Source of the DNA: Gammaproteobacteria bacterium
GTDB taxonomy: Bacteria; Pseudomonadota; Gammaproteobacteria; Xanthomonadales; SZUA-36
Reading direction: 5' to 3'
Length of the DNA stretch: 64,000 nt
Assembly: GCA_021772935.1 (NCBI GenBank)
Contig: JAJFLA010000046.1
Span: forward strand, 62,001 to 126,000
In this document: positions 16,356 to 24,735 of the stretch, piece after piece
How the letters are laid out: each line of letters opens with the position of its first letter
Numbering within the stretch: the stretch's first letter is position 1
Translations under genes and position numbers: made by a program
Notes under the pieces: generated by a model
Databases searched by the model: none
What the model saw: the letters and a program-made list of their open reading frames with translations, nothing else
What the model was told of the DNA's origin: nothing

Positions 16356-18089
16356 ATGAGCGCAATCGACAGCAACGATGTTTTTCATCCCGGTGAAGAG
16401 TTCTGGGGACACCCCAAAGGCCTGTATATCTGTTTTTTCACCGAAATGTGGGAGCGGTTTTCTTTTTATGGCATGAAAGCTTTGTTGTTTCTCTACCTTA
16501 TTAAGTACCACCTGATGGGGGATTCACTGAGTTACCAGTTATTAGGGGCTTATGGCGGTATGGTCTATGCCATGCCCGTGATTGGTGGCTTGTTGGCAGA
16601 TCGCTGGCTGGGTATGCGCAAGGCAGTGGTCGCGGGGGCCGTACTTTTATGCCTGGGGCATTTTGGCATGGCGTTTGAAGGTGAGCAGGCGCGGTTGGTC
16701 AGTGGTGAGGTCCAGCGGGATGAAGGCGCGTTACAGATTTTTTATTTTTCACTGGCATTGATTATTGGCGGTGTAGGCTTCCTGAAACCCAACATTTCAA
16801 CCATTGTTGGCAAACTTTACCCACAGAATGATCCACGTAGAGATGGTGGTTTTACCATTTTCTATGCTGGTATCAATATTGGCGCACTGTTTGCCAGCTT
16901 GATCTGTGGTTACCTGGGCGAGACATTTGGTTGGAAGTATGGCTTTGGTGCAGCGGGTATAGGCATGTTGCTGGGGCTCACGGTATTTTTAAGTGGACAA
17001 AAATATCTTCATGGCCATGCGGAGCCAAAAAAACCTGAATTGCTCAAAGAGCGTGTACTGGGGCCACTAAACCGCGAATGGACCATTTATCTGGGTTCGC
17101 TGTTGGGTATCGGTGTAATCTGGCAATTGATGCAACACACATGGACCGTCTCAGGTGTGATGCACATCATGTCCCTTATCTTGGTTGCGTGGTTTATTTG
17201 GTTTGTTACCAAGCAGTGCAATCGGGTTGAACGCCAACAGATGATCAGCCTGGTCGTGTTAATTCTGATGGTGCTGGTATTTTTTACTTTGTATGAGCAA
17301 ACCTATGGCTCCTGGGTGGCGTTTACCGATCGTCTTTTAACCAAAGACCTGTTCAGTATTGCTAACGCAACTGCTGAGCCTGTACTTCCATGGACCATAG
17401 TGCCGCTGGTGATCAGTCCACTAGCGATGTTGTTGGCATTAAGAATGGCAGGTCAGGGCAACTTACGCCGGAGTGAGATACTACTCGGATCGGTTGCGTT
17501 GCTGATGCTTGCTGCCTTTATCCGCGACATGTCTTTGGTGCAACAGACTGCAGGTTCGTTAACTTTCCTGGGTGCGTTTTTTATCGTCGTCTTAACCCCG
17601 TTTTTTACCTGGCTGTGGCCATGGCTGGATAGGCATGGCAAGAACCCCAGCAAGCCAGCCAAAAGCGCCATCGGGCTGTTGGTCGGTGGATTAGCCTTTC
17701 TGCCCATGGCTTATGCGGCACATCTCGCCGGTATCAATGGTATTGCAAGTGTCTGGTGGCTGGTGTTGGCTTATGGCATTCTTGAGTTGGGCGAACTTTG
17801 CATTTCACCCATCGGTTTGAGTGCAGTCACACAGTTGTCGGTACCCCGCGTAGTTGGGGTCATGATGGGTGCCTGGTGGCTTGGAACCGCTTATTCAGAG
17901 GTGCTGGCTGCGAAATTTGGTGAGTTGACCGCGATGGATGTGGCGGAAGGTGAAACACTGGATGTGGCTGTTGCCGCAACACGCTATGGTGACCTTTTCA
18001 TGATGATGTTCTGGATTGGAATCATTGCAGCAGCCGTAGCTTTTGCACTGGTACCGTTGGTGCGAAAGGGAATGCACGGTGTGAAGTGA
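16356..18089 (+). CDS. Proton-dependent oligopeptide transporter (POT/PTR2)
   Basis: Inner-membrane symporter for di- and tripeptides (577 aa). Helix 1 carries the proton-coupling motif EMWERFSFYGMKA; PTR2 signatures GGVGFLKPNISTIVGKLY and FYAGINIGAL follow; about 12-14 hydrophobic helices can be counted, with a long loop after helix 3 (EGEQARLVSG...). The start ATG 16356 is chosen because the preceding frame from 16200 has no transporter-like sequence; the upstream GAAGAA is a weak binding site. It stands alone, convergent with the TPR/FG-GAP operon. Confidence 0.93.
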   Translation: MSAIDSNDVFHPGEEFWGHPKGLYICFFTEMWERFSFYGMKALLFLYLIKYHLMGDSLSYQLLGAYGGMVYAMPVIGGLLADRWLGMRKAVVAGAVLLCLGHFGMAFEGEQARLVSGEVQRDEGALQIFYFSLALIIGGVGFLKPNISTIVGKLYPQNDPRRDGGFTIFYAGINIGALFASLICGYLGETFGWKYGFGAAGIGMLLGLTVFLSGQKYLHGHAEPKKPELLKERVLGPLNREWTIYLGSLLGIGVIWQLMQHTWTVSGVMHIMSLILVAWFIWFVTKQCNRVERQQMISLVVLILMVLVFFTLYEQTYGSWVAFTDRLLTKDLFSIANATAEPVLPWTIVPLVISPLAMLLALRMAGQGNLRRSEILLGSVALLMLAAFIRDMSLVQQTAGSLTFLGAFFIVVLTPFFTWLWPWLDRHGKNPSKPAKSAIGLLVGGLAFLPMAYAAHLAGINGIASVWWLVLAYGILELGELCISPIGLSAVTQLSVPRVVGVMMGAWWLGTAYSEVLAAKFGELTAMDVAEGETLDVAVAATRYGDLFMMMFWIGIIAAAVAFALVPLVRKGMHGVK

Positions 18090-18092
18090 AAT

Positions 18093-18106
18093 CAATCATA
18101 TGATTG
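18093..18106. repeat. Perfect 14-bp palindrome between convergent genes
   Basis: CAATCATATGATTG reads the same on both strands and is followed by a GTCGT-C-ACGAC symmetry. It sits in the 36-base gap between the POT gene and the TPR gene ends. It may be part of a bidirectional terminator, but there is no T-run. Confidence 0.4.
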
Positions 18107-18125
18107 TCGTCACGACCTGAAATGA

Positions 18126-19778
18126 TCAAGGGCCAGGGTTGTCGTTGCTTGCAGCATCTGTTGGAAAATTGCACGGATTGCTCGTTTTGTAGTGCTTCAG
18201 CTCCGCTTGCATTTTAGTCTTCATAACCTCATTGCTCTTGTTCAGGGCATCTATCGACCGTTGTTGCCACTTGGCTGCCTCACTACATTCACCTGATTCT
18301 GCATAAGCCATAGCAACTGTTCGGGCATGCCCGGTTGAGGGGCTTGCCTTGAAAACGGTCAGCGCCAGTGGTAGTGCCCGTTGTCCATCCCGGATTGATT
18401 TATCTGGACTCGCGGCAAGAAGCTTTGCCATTGCGTGCACGATGAGGCCGTTATTGGGAAGGTTTTTACGAGCTTGGTTGAGCACTCCCAATGCTTTACC
18501 GTACTCACCATTTTGTAACAACAGGCGCACGCCACCCAACCAGGCATTTTCAATCGTTGGATCAAGTAGTACGGTCTTGCGGTAAACCTCCATAGCTTCT
18601 TCAATACTAAGGTTCTTTTCTAGTGCCTGAGCGAGTAACAGATAAGCGCTGGCATCTTCGGTATTGCTTGTGGTTACTCGTTCCAGATGGGAGATGGCAT
18701 CCTGATATTTTCCGCTATTCATATAAAGAAAGCCCAGGTTGTAATGAATAGTCAGATTATCTGGTTCAAGCGCCAATGCTTTTAGTTGGTGCTCGAAAGC
18801 TTCCTCTGTATTGCCGGTTTGCATGAGTGCGGTACCCAGGTTGATATGAGCCCGGGCGCTGTCTTTGTTAAAGGACAAAGCCGTGCGGAAAGCTTCAATC
18901 GACTCTTCATAACGAGCGGCTGAATAGGCCAGTTTGCCACGCAAGAGATAGGAACGTTCGCCTTGTAACAAGTTATCTAAGTCTTCAATCCAGGGATCAT
19001 AAGGTTGAATACCGACACTCCCTCTTTGACGTAAATGATCGATGGCCTGTTCGGTGTTATGCAAGCCACGGTACGCCATTGCCAGAGGATAGTGCAGGCG
19101 GTTCGCATCGGGTTGACTGGTCAGTGCCGCAGCGAGAAAACTGATGGCCGTGCGATACTGCTTTTCCTCCACAGCCAGTTCCCCAAGACGAGCGAGGATC
19201 GCAGGTGATTCAGGGCGTAGGTAAAACGCTTGCAAATATGACTGACGTGCCTCTGCAAGCCGGTTCAAGGCATGATAAGTCTCCCCAATCCGTGTGCGCA
19301 GCAATGCTGGTTGAGGGTGTACGGCCTCGATCTGCTGATAGAGCTCAAGCGCCTCCAGTGGTCTGCCACTGTTCAGGTAAAGGTGTGCCAGATAATAGGT
19401 CCATTGAAACTGGTTGAGATCCAGACTTCGAGCGTTGCGGTAACATATTTCAGCGCCCAGATTGAGTTCATAGGCATGATAGAGCTTACCGAGTTCACCA
19501 TAGGCATCGGCGAGGTCCCGATTATTTTGATGTTTGCTGATCAGATCATCAAGCAAATCACGGGATTTTTCGAGCTGTTCGGCAACTGCAGGTTCCAGCG
19601 TCGATAGATCCTGCTCAGGAAGATCGAGTAAGGCATTTGCGTGCTCAACAATTTCTACGCCTTCGACGGCTGGCGAGAGTGATGTTTCAGCTGCGTTTAT
19701 GACGCCGACGAAGGTTGAGAGAACAAAAAGTATGCTGATCGTTCTGTATAGCTTAGTAACATGACTCATAGGGTTCAT
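18126..19778 (-). CDS. Exported tetratricopeptide repeat protein
   Basis: Protein of about 550 aa made of roughly ten TPR units, for example LADAYGELGKLYHAYE, RAHINLGTALMQTGNTEEAFE and LTIHYNLGFLYMNSGKYQDAISH. The start at 19778 gives a signal peptide (hydrophobic ISILFVLSTFVGVINA cut before AETS), so it acts in the periplasm or outside. A longer frame to 19904 would overlap the upstream FG-GAP gene and hide the signal peptide; ATG 19769 is an alternative start. It is the last gene of the six-gene operon and lies 49 bases after the FG-GAP gene. Likely a scaffold for the propeller proteins; no enzymatic motif seen. Confidence 0.85.
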   Translation of the reverse strand: MNPMSHVTKLYRTISILFVLSTFVGVINAAETSLSPAVEGVEIVEHANALLDLPEQDLSTLEPAVAEQLEKSRDLLDDLISKHQNNRDLADAYGELGKLYHAYELNLGAEICYRNARSLDLNQFQWTYYLAHLYLNSGRPLEALELYQQIEAVHPQPALLRTRIGETYHALNRLAEARQSYLQAFYLRPESPAILARLGELAVEEKQYRTAISFLAAALTSQPDANRLHYPLAMAYRGLHNTEQAIDHLRQRGSVGIQPYDPWIEDLDNLLQGERSYLLRGKLAYSAARYEESIEAFRTALSFNKDSARAHINLGTALMQTGNTEEAFEHQLKALALEPDNLTIHYNLGFLYMNSGKYQDAISHLERVTTSNTEDASAYLLLAQALEKNLSIEEAMEVYRKTVLLDPTIENAWLGGVRLLLQNGEYGKALGVLNQARKNLPNNGLIVHAMAKLLAASPDKSIRDGQRALPLALTVFKASPSTGHARTVAMAYAESGECSEAAKWQQRSIDALNKSNEVMKTKMQAELKHYKTSNPCNFPTDAASNDNPGP

Positions 19779-19827
19779 TTTTTGAACACTCACCTGGGTT
19801 GTTGTTAATGGGTGACTGGTAGACTGC

Positions 19828-21552
19828 CTAATAGTTGCCATCTGTTTGTCTGATTTCAGTATATTGCGATGCTGGTGGAAGTGGTCGTGTTTCCTGGCTG
19901 CCATCAGGCCATCTTATTTGCAGGGATTTCTCCTGTGGGTGATCAGGGTAAGTAAACAATACCCGTGGATCATTCGCAGAACAATAACTGCCGTCTGTTC
20001 CGGTCCTGAACCATTGTTGCTTTTTACCAGCTTGTGTCAGAAAGATTTCTGTACCAGGCAGGTCTCGCCTGGATTTCGTTGCGGTCAGACGCAGACCAAT
20101 CCAGTCTCGGGTTTTGCTTACAAGGTTTAGCAGCAATTGCGCGGGTCCGTTATTGTTGAGTATCAATACATCCAGATCGCCATCATTGTCTATATCACCA
20201 AAGGCTGCGCCTCGACTGACATATGAATCTTTTAAGGGTGAGCTTGTGGCATAGTTGGCTTCAGAGAACCCCTTGCCAGCCTCATTGTGAAACAACTGAT
20301 TGGGTTGGTGCAGCGGGTAGGGATCCTTTTTGTTCGCCAGTGGCTCCAGTTCGGTTACTGCCCCATTAAGCACCAGTAAATCAAGCCAGCCATCATTGTC
20401 ATAGTCCAGCCAGCCCGTACCAAATGTGGTGTAGGGGAAGCTGCTGCTGCCGAGACCATAAAACAGTGTGCGGTCTTCGAACAGGCCTCGCCCCTCGTTG
20501 CTGTAAAGGGTATTGGTTTCGCCCATCAAGTGAGTAATAAACAGGTCCGGATCACCGTCCCGGTCAAAGTCACCAACATCAACACCCATACTGGCTTCGG
20601 CACGACCTTGAATGTTTACGGCAGTACCGGCATAAAGCGCATTATTGACGAACTTTTTACCTTTTTGGTTAATCCACATCTGATTCGCCTGGCCATCATT
20701 GGCGACATAAATATCAATCCAACCATCCTGGTTGAAATCCGCTGTAATCACGCCGAGACCGGCGCCTGCCTGATAGTTCATCATTAACTGATCGCTGACT
20801 TCTTCGAATTCGCCACCGCCAAGGTTATGAAAAAGACGATCATGAAGGGCAATAAAACTTGCCGGCCCACAATAATCCTGTCGGCTGCTTTTGGCATAGC
20901 AAGTATTGTTCTTCAGAACTGAAAAGTCTACGTAATTGCTGACATACAGGTCCAACCATCCGTCACGATCGTAATCAAGAAAGGCAGCGCTGGTACCCCA
21001 TTGCTCGTCCATGGTGTGAGAGCTCTCGGTCACATCGGAGAAGGTGCCATTGCCGTTATTTCTGAGCAGATGATTGCTGCCATATTGGGTGACGTAAAGG
21101 TCCGTCCAGCCATCATTGTTATAGTCACCGGTGGTTACACCCATACCATAACCAGTCATCAACAGACCGCTTTGCTTGGTAACATCCCGAAAACTGAGTT
21201 TACCGGTTGATTTGCCATTGCTGATCAATTCATTCCGGAACAGGCGATCGACAATAGGAGTGGCAGCCGGTGGGAACAAGGCATCTTCTATCGTCTTGCC
21301 GGGTCCGAGCATACTGCCTTGCAGCAGGTAAATATCGAGATCTCCATCATTGTCAAAATCGAATAATGCAGCCCCCGCACCGGTCATTTCAGGAAAATAA
21401 TGTTGCCCCGACATGCCATTAAAATGGACAAATATCAGACCAACCTCTTCTGCAACATCCTTGAAAACAGCTTCGTTGTCTGCTGTGCTCAATACTGGGC
21501 ACAGCAGCCAACAGCACAGACAGAAGAACAGCCCATGGCGACGACTACTCAT
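19828..21552 (-). CDS. FG-GAP/ASPIC-UnbV (CRTAC1-like) repeat protein
   Basis: Exported protein of 574 aa. Signal peptide with LFFCLCCWLLCPVLS and cleavage near TAD. It then has at least six FG-GAP/VCBS units with Ca2+-binding loops of the form D-X-D-X-D-G-X-X-D (DFDNDGDLDIYLL, DYNNDGWTDLYV, DYDRDGWLDLYV, DFNQDGWIDIYV, DFDRDGDPDLFI, DIDNDGDLDVLI), and a C-terminal ASPIC/UnbV domain (about 485-565: GLRLTATKSRRDLPG...IRWPDGSQE). A seven-bladed propeller is expected. Its ATGA start overlaps the stop of the multiheme cytochrome gene, so the two are made together. Role unknown. Confidence 0.88.
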   Translation of the reverse strand: MSSRRHGLFFCLCCWLLCPVLSTADNEAVFKDVAEEVGLIFVHFNGMSGQHYFPEMTGAGAALFDFDNDGDLDIYLLQGSMLGPGKTIEDALFPPAATPIVDRLFRNELISNGKSTGKLSFRDVTKQSGLLMTGYGMGVTTGDYNNDGWTDLYVTQYGSNHLLRNNGNGTFSDVTESSHTMDEQWGTSAAFLDYDRDGWLDLYVSNYVDFSVLKNNTCYAKSSRQDYCGPASFIALHDRLFHNLGGGEFEEVSDQLMMNYQAGAGLGVITADFNQDGWIDIYVANDGQANQMWINQKGKKFVNNALYAGTAVNIQGRAEASMGVDVGDFDRDGDPDLFITHLMGETNTLYSNEGRGLFEDRTLFYGLGSSSFPYTTFGTGWLDYDNDGWLDLLVLNGAVTELEPLANKKDPYPLHQPNQLFHNEAGKGFSEANYATSSPLKDSYVSRGAAFGDIDNDGDLDVLILNNNGPAQLLLNLVSKTRDWIGLRLTATKSRRDLPGTEIFLTQAGKKQQWFRTGTDGSYCSANDPRVLFTYPDHPQEKSLQIRWPDGSQETRPLPPASQYTEIRQTDGNY

Positions 21553-23636
21553 TTTCCTGCAAACTGTCGCTCACCATTGCGCACCTGTTCTATTCGGGAT
21601 ACTTCATTAAGTTCGATCGGAATACGCAAAGACTCGCGTGTAATGGTTGTTACCGGTGTGCGCAGTCCAGCTTGTGCGCCAAACAAGCGATCCATGAATG
21701 CCGCATCAGCCTTTTGATACTTAAGTTCAACGGTAATCTCCAGCTCTCTGACACCCGTCGGTGCGTTGAAATTAAATGCCTTGTTCTCACTATCCGCCTG
21801 ATTCGAGGCTAGCGTCATGGCGCTGGGGCAGATGAATTGATAGCTGGCGCTGTCTGCCATACCAGGGAAAAGTACCCGTTTGTACTGTGCCCCGACCATC
21901 TCCCACAAATTGTGGCGATCGATTGAATTGCCTTCACGATCAATCCCTTCGGCTTTGAATATCACCGCATCCGGACTCATGTGTCCATCGGCATCCGGTT
22001 TTCCACTTTCGTAAATGATATTTCCATGATCATCGCTCACCGTGAGCTCAACCCAGCTGCGAATAATATCCATCGGACCGGTGGGAAAGCCATGACCGGT
22101 TTTGTTATTGGTCAAAACCAGTTGCAGATCCACCTGTTCACCCGGGTGTACGCTCGCCGGACCCGCCAGTTCGAGACGAATAACCGGGCCGGCGACCCAA
22201 CGGTCAGCTATTTCAGGTATCTCGATCTTACCCTGCAACCATTTTTCTGTGAGTTCGACATGTTCCTTTGCACCGGTCAAGCCCATTAACAGGGGCATGA
22301 CCTGATTAGCGGCCAGAAAACGGTGTGAACGGTGCTTGCCATCGTTCACATTACGATTGACATCAGCCTTATCACCGGCTGAGGGGTCGGTTGAGTCAAC
22401 CAGGGGCATATGGCACTCACGGCAGGTGATGGTTTTGCTTTGATCATCTTCATCATGCCAACGGCTTTCCTTCCAGTTATCGTATTGGTTTTGTAATTGA
22501 ACCCAACCAAACTGATTAACCTCCTCATCAATAAACTGTTTGTGACAGGCACCGCAGTATTCGGCTGTCTTGTGCATCGGCTTTGTGAAACTGGCGACAT
22601 GTTGCTGTGGATAGGCACGAATCAGAAAATCGCTAAGCCACTTGTTGAGGCGGCCAGGCTTGCGCTCACCAACATAACGAAGCGGCTGGGTGATGGTGTA
22701 GTCGGCATTACCGCGCACATCGGTACGGATAATAGAATGACATGAAATACAGGAAATACCCTCATCTGCACCTGGTGATGTCAATCCATCGACATTGACG
22801 TTTTTACTGCCGGAGAATAATGCGATGGGATCGTGACAACCCGCACAATATCGTGTTCCTTCCGGTCCAATATCTTCATAAAGCAGTTTCTGTACTTCCT
22901 GGAAGGCAAGATCAGAAGAAGAGTAACGGTGCGCACTGGGGGTCCATTCTGCAAGGATCTGCTCATGACACCCGCTGCTGCCACAACTCTTAGAGCCGGA
23001 CAAGGTAGCAGGGTCATAAGCACCATTGCTTTGTGTGTGCCCCAGACTCGGTGCAAATGGCCTGTCTTCACCCAGTGGGAAGGTATAGTCTTCCGGGAAA
23101 ATATTGTTTGTCTCAGGACCTGGGTTAATGCTGGGGATGACAGCCTGTACGAGCAACAATGCCACCGAGCCACCGACAAGCAGTCGTAAAAACCGTTTTT
23201 TATTTTGTCGTAGGACAACATCAGGGTTACGTCCCCAGGTCATCGCCAGGTGTGTCACTGTTGCCAGTATCAACGTCAAGCCGGAATAGAGGTGGACAGT
23301 TGACCAACCGTAGCTGATACGCGTGCCCAACGTGGCTTCAATGGTTAACCAGACACCCGTGATCAGGCAGACCAGGATCAGAACAAATCCTATATAGCCC
23401 AGTAATTGCACATGATTGAAATTAGATCTGAAACGCCTCCACCAGTGGCGGATCGAGTACCAAAGAAACGCGAGGATCCAGATCAGTCCAATAAAGGTAT
23501 GTAATAACACGCCATACTGGTTGATTTCTGTGAAAGCTGTGAGGTAAATCAGCAAACCGGTTATTGCTTCAAAAGTGAGCCCGATCATACAGATCAGAGT
23601 GAGTGGGGATAGCCATTCCGGGGTGATCTTTTTCAT
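21549..23636 (-). CDS. Membrane cytochrome b fused to pentaheme cytochrome c
   Basis: Protein of 695 aa in three parts. Residues 10-135 form four membrane helices with His46, His64, His115 and His129 placed as two possible b-heme ligand pairs; a fifth helix at about 153-170 carries the chain across the membrane. Residues 215-410 hold five c-type heme sites: CGSSGCH (218-224, CX4CH), CAGCH (264), CISCH (296), CGACH (361), CRECH (405). The rest (about 470-670) is a beta-rich domain with NNKTGHGFPTG. This layout suggests quinol oxidation passing electrons to a periplasmic multiheme domain. Coupled by ATGA to the FG-GAP gene downstream and 76 bases after the nitrilase gene. Confidence 0.85.
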   Translation of the reverse strand: MKKITPEWLSPLTLICMIGLTFEAITGLLIYLTAFTEINQYGVLLHTFIGLIWILAFLWYSIRHWWRRFRSNFNHVQLLGYIGFVLILVCLITGVWLTIEATLGTRISYGWSTVHLYSGLTLILATVTHLAMTWGRNPDVVLRQNKKRFLRLLVGGSVALLLVQAVIPSINPGPETNNIFPEDYTFPLGEDRPFAPSLGHTQSNGAYDPATLSGSKSCGSSGCHEQILAEWTPSAHRYSSSDLAFQEVQKLLYEDIGPEGTRYCAGCHDPIALFSGSKNVNVDGLTSPGADEGISCISCHSIIRTDVRGNADYTITQPLRYVGERKPGRLNKWLSDFLIRAYPQQHVASFTKPMHKTAEYCGACHKQFIDEEVNQFGWVQLQNQYDNWKESRWHDEDDQSKTITCRECHMPLVDSTDPSAGDKADVNRNVNDGKHRSHRFLAANQVMPLLMGLTGAKEHVELTEKWLQGKIEIPEIADRWVAGPVIRLELAGPASVHPGEQVDLQLVLTNNKTGHGFPTGPMDIIRSWVELTVSDDHGNIIYESGKPDADGHMSPDAVIFKAEGIDREGNSIDRHNLWEMVGAQYKRVLFPGMADSASYQFICPSAMTLASNQADSENKAFNFNAPTGVRELEITVELKYQKADAAFMDRLFGAQAGLRTPVTTITRESLRIPIELNEVSRIEQVRNGERQFAGK

Positions 23637-23712
23637 TTTCTAGTCCAACCTTTGTCTCCTCATCCTGGTCTTCACTGGTTGCAAGGCCACGATGAATGGG
23701 TGGTGGTCAATG

Positions 23713-24717
23713 TCAACTTTTTGGTTCATTAAAACCCAATTTACATTTGGATTTTTCGATCAGTGATGTCTGTGCCTCCGCGCTACGTAATTTTGCGCCA
23801 CTACCGGCCTGAAAAACAGTTTTTCTTTGCGCTGTGTAGAGCTCGGTGCGTAACTGTGCCGGCATCGAGTGACCTATACGGCGCTGTCGCTCCTGGCGTA
23901 ACGCTTCGATATTAATAGGTGCCACCACGATACGTTGACCTGGACCCGCTGAGGCCTCTGCCAGAATTCGACCGTCATAATCCACCACCATACTGCCACC
24001 TGGCCACGAAAAGGGTGGATACTTCTGGCCCGAAGCACCCTGGTTGGCAGCAACCACATAGCACATGTTCTCGAGTGCACGGCAGCGATTAACAGTGGTC
24101 CACCAATCCATCGGTGCAGTTGCGCCCCAAGGGTCCATATAGGCAGATATCCGGATCAATACCTCCGCACCACGCAGGGTCAACTCGCGCGTGACTTCGG
24201 GGAAAATCCAGTCATAACAGGTTGCAACCGCCAGGTTACCAATAGCTGTCTTAACAACGGGAAAAGGATCGTCCGGATAGTCCGGTATATCGTGTGGACT
24301 GGCCGCAACCTCCCAAGGAATCCATGGATTGACTTTACGATATTTTGCCAGAATGCCTTCGGGACCGATCAGGCAAGTGCTGTTGAAAACTATGTCAGGC
24401 CAGCGCTCGTCGACCTCCAGAAAGCTACCTGTCTGTACATAAACCCCTAATTCATTGGCTTTGGCAGTGATACGTTCAGTGTGTTCATTGGGAAGTGGCA
24501 CGGCTAGTTTTTCAAGTAATTCTTCAACCGTTGCATAGATAGGGGCAGCATGGGCAAATTCCGGAAAGACCACCAGCTTGACATCATGAAAGGGCTGGTA
24601 ACCGATAACCGCTTGTTCGATCATTTCCAGCATGCGGTCAGTATTGCTCCGCATCTGTTCACGGTTGGCCGGGTTAGGCTGATCCACTTGACAGGCTGCG
24701 GCATAATAGATTGTCAT
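23713..24717 (-). CDS. Carbon-nitrogen hydrolase (nitrilase superfamily)
   Basis: Amidohydrolase-fold enzyme of 334 aa. The catalytic triad is visible as Glu53 (FPEFA), Lys128 (KYRKVNPW) and Cys167 (ATCYDWIFPE). The extended C-terminus beyond residue 290 is basic and hydrophilic. No signal peptide, so it is cytoplasmic although it sits among exported proteins. The family hydrolyses nitriles, amides, ureido groups or transfers acyl groups; YRKVNPW and CYDWIFPE fit aliphatic amidase or carbamoyl-amidase types but do not settle the substrate. It lies 18 bases after the large lipoprotein gene, so it belongs to the operon. Confidence 0.88.
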   Translation of the reverse strand: MTIYYAAACQVDQPNPANREQMRSNTDRMLEMIEQAVIGYQPFHDVKLVVFPEFAHAAPIYATVEELLEKLAVPLPNEHTERITAKANELGVYVQTGSFLEVDERWPDIVFNSTCLIGPEGILAKYRKVNPWIPWEVAASPHDIPDYPDDPFPVVKTAIGNLAVATCYDWIFPEVTRELTLRGAEVLIRISAYMDPWGATAPMDWWTTVNRCRALENMCYVVAANQGASGQKYPPFSWPGGSMVVDYDGRILAEASAGPGQRIVVAPINIEALRQERQRRIGHSMPAQLRTELYTAQRKTVFQAGSGAKLRSAEAQTSLIEKSKCKLGFNEPKS

Positions 24718-24735
24718 TGCGAATATTCTCTACAG

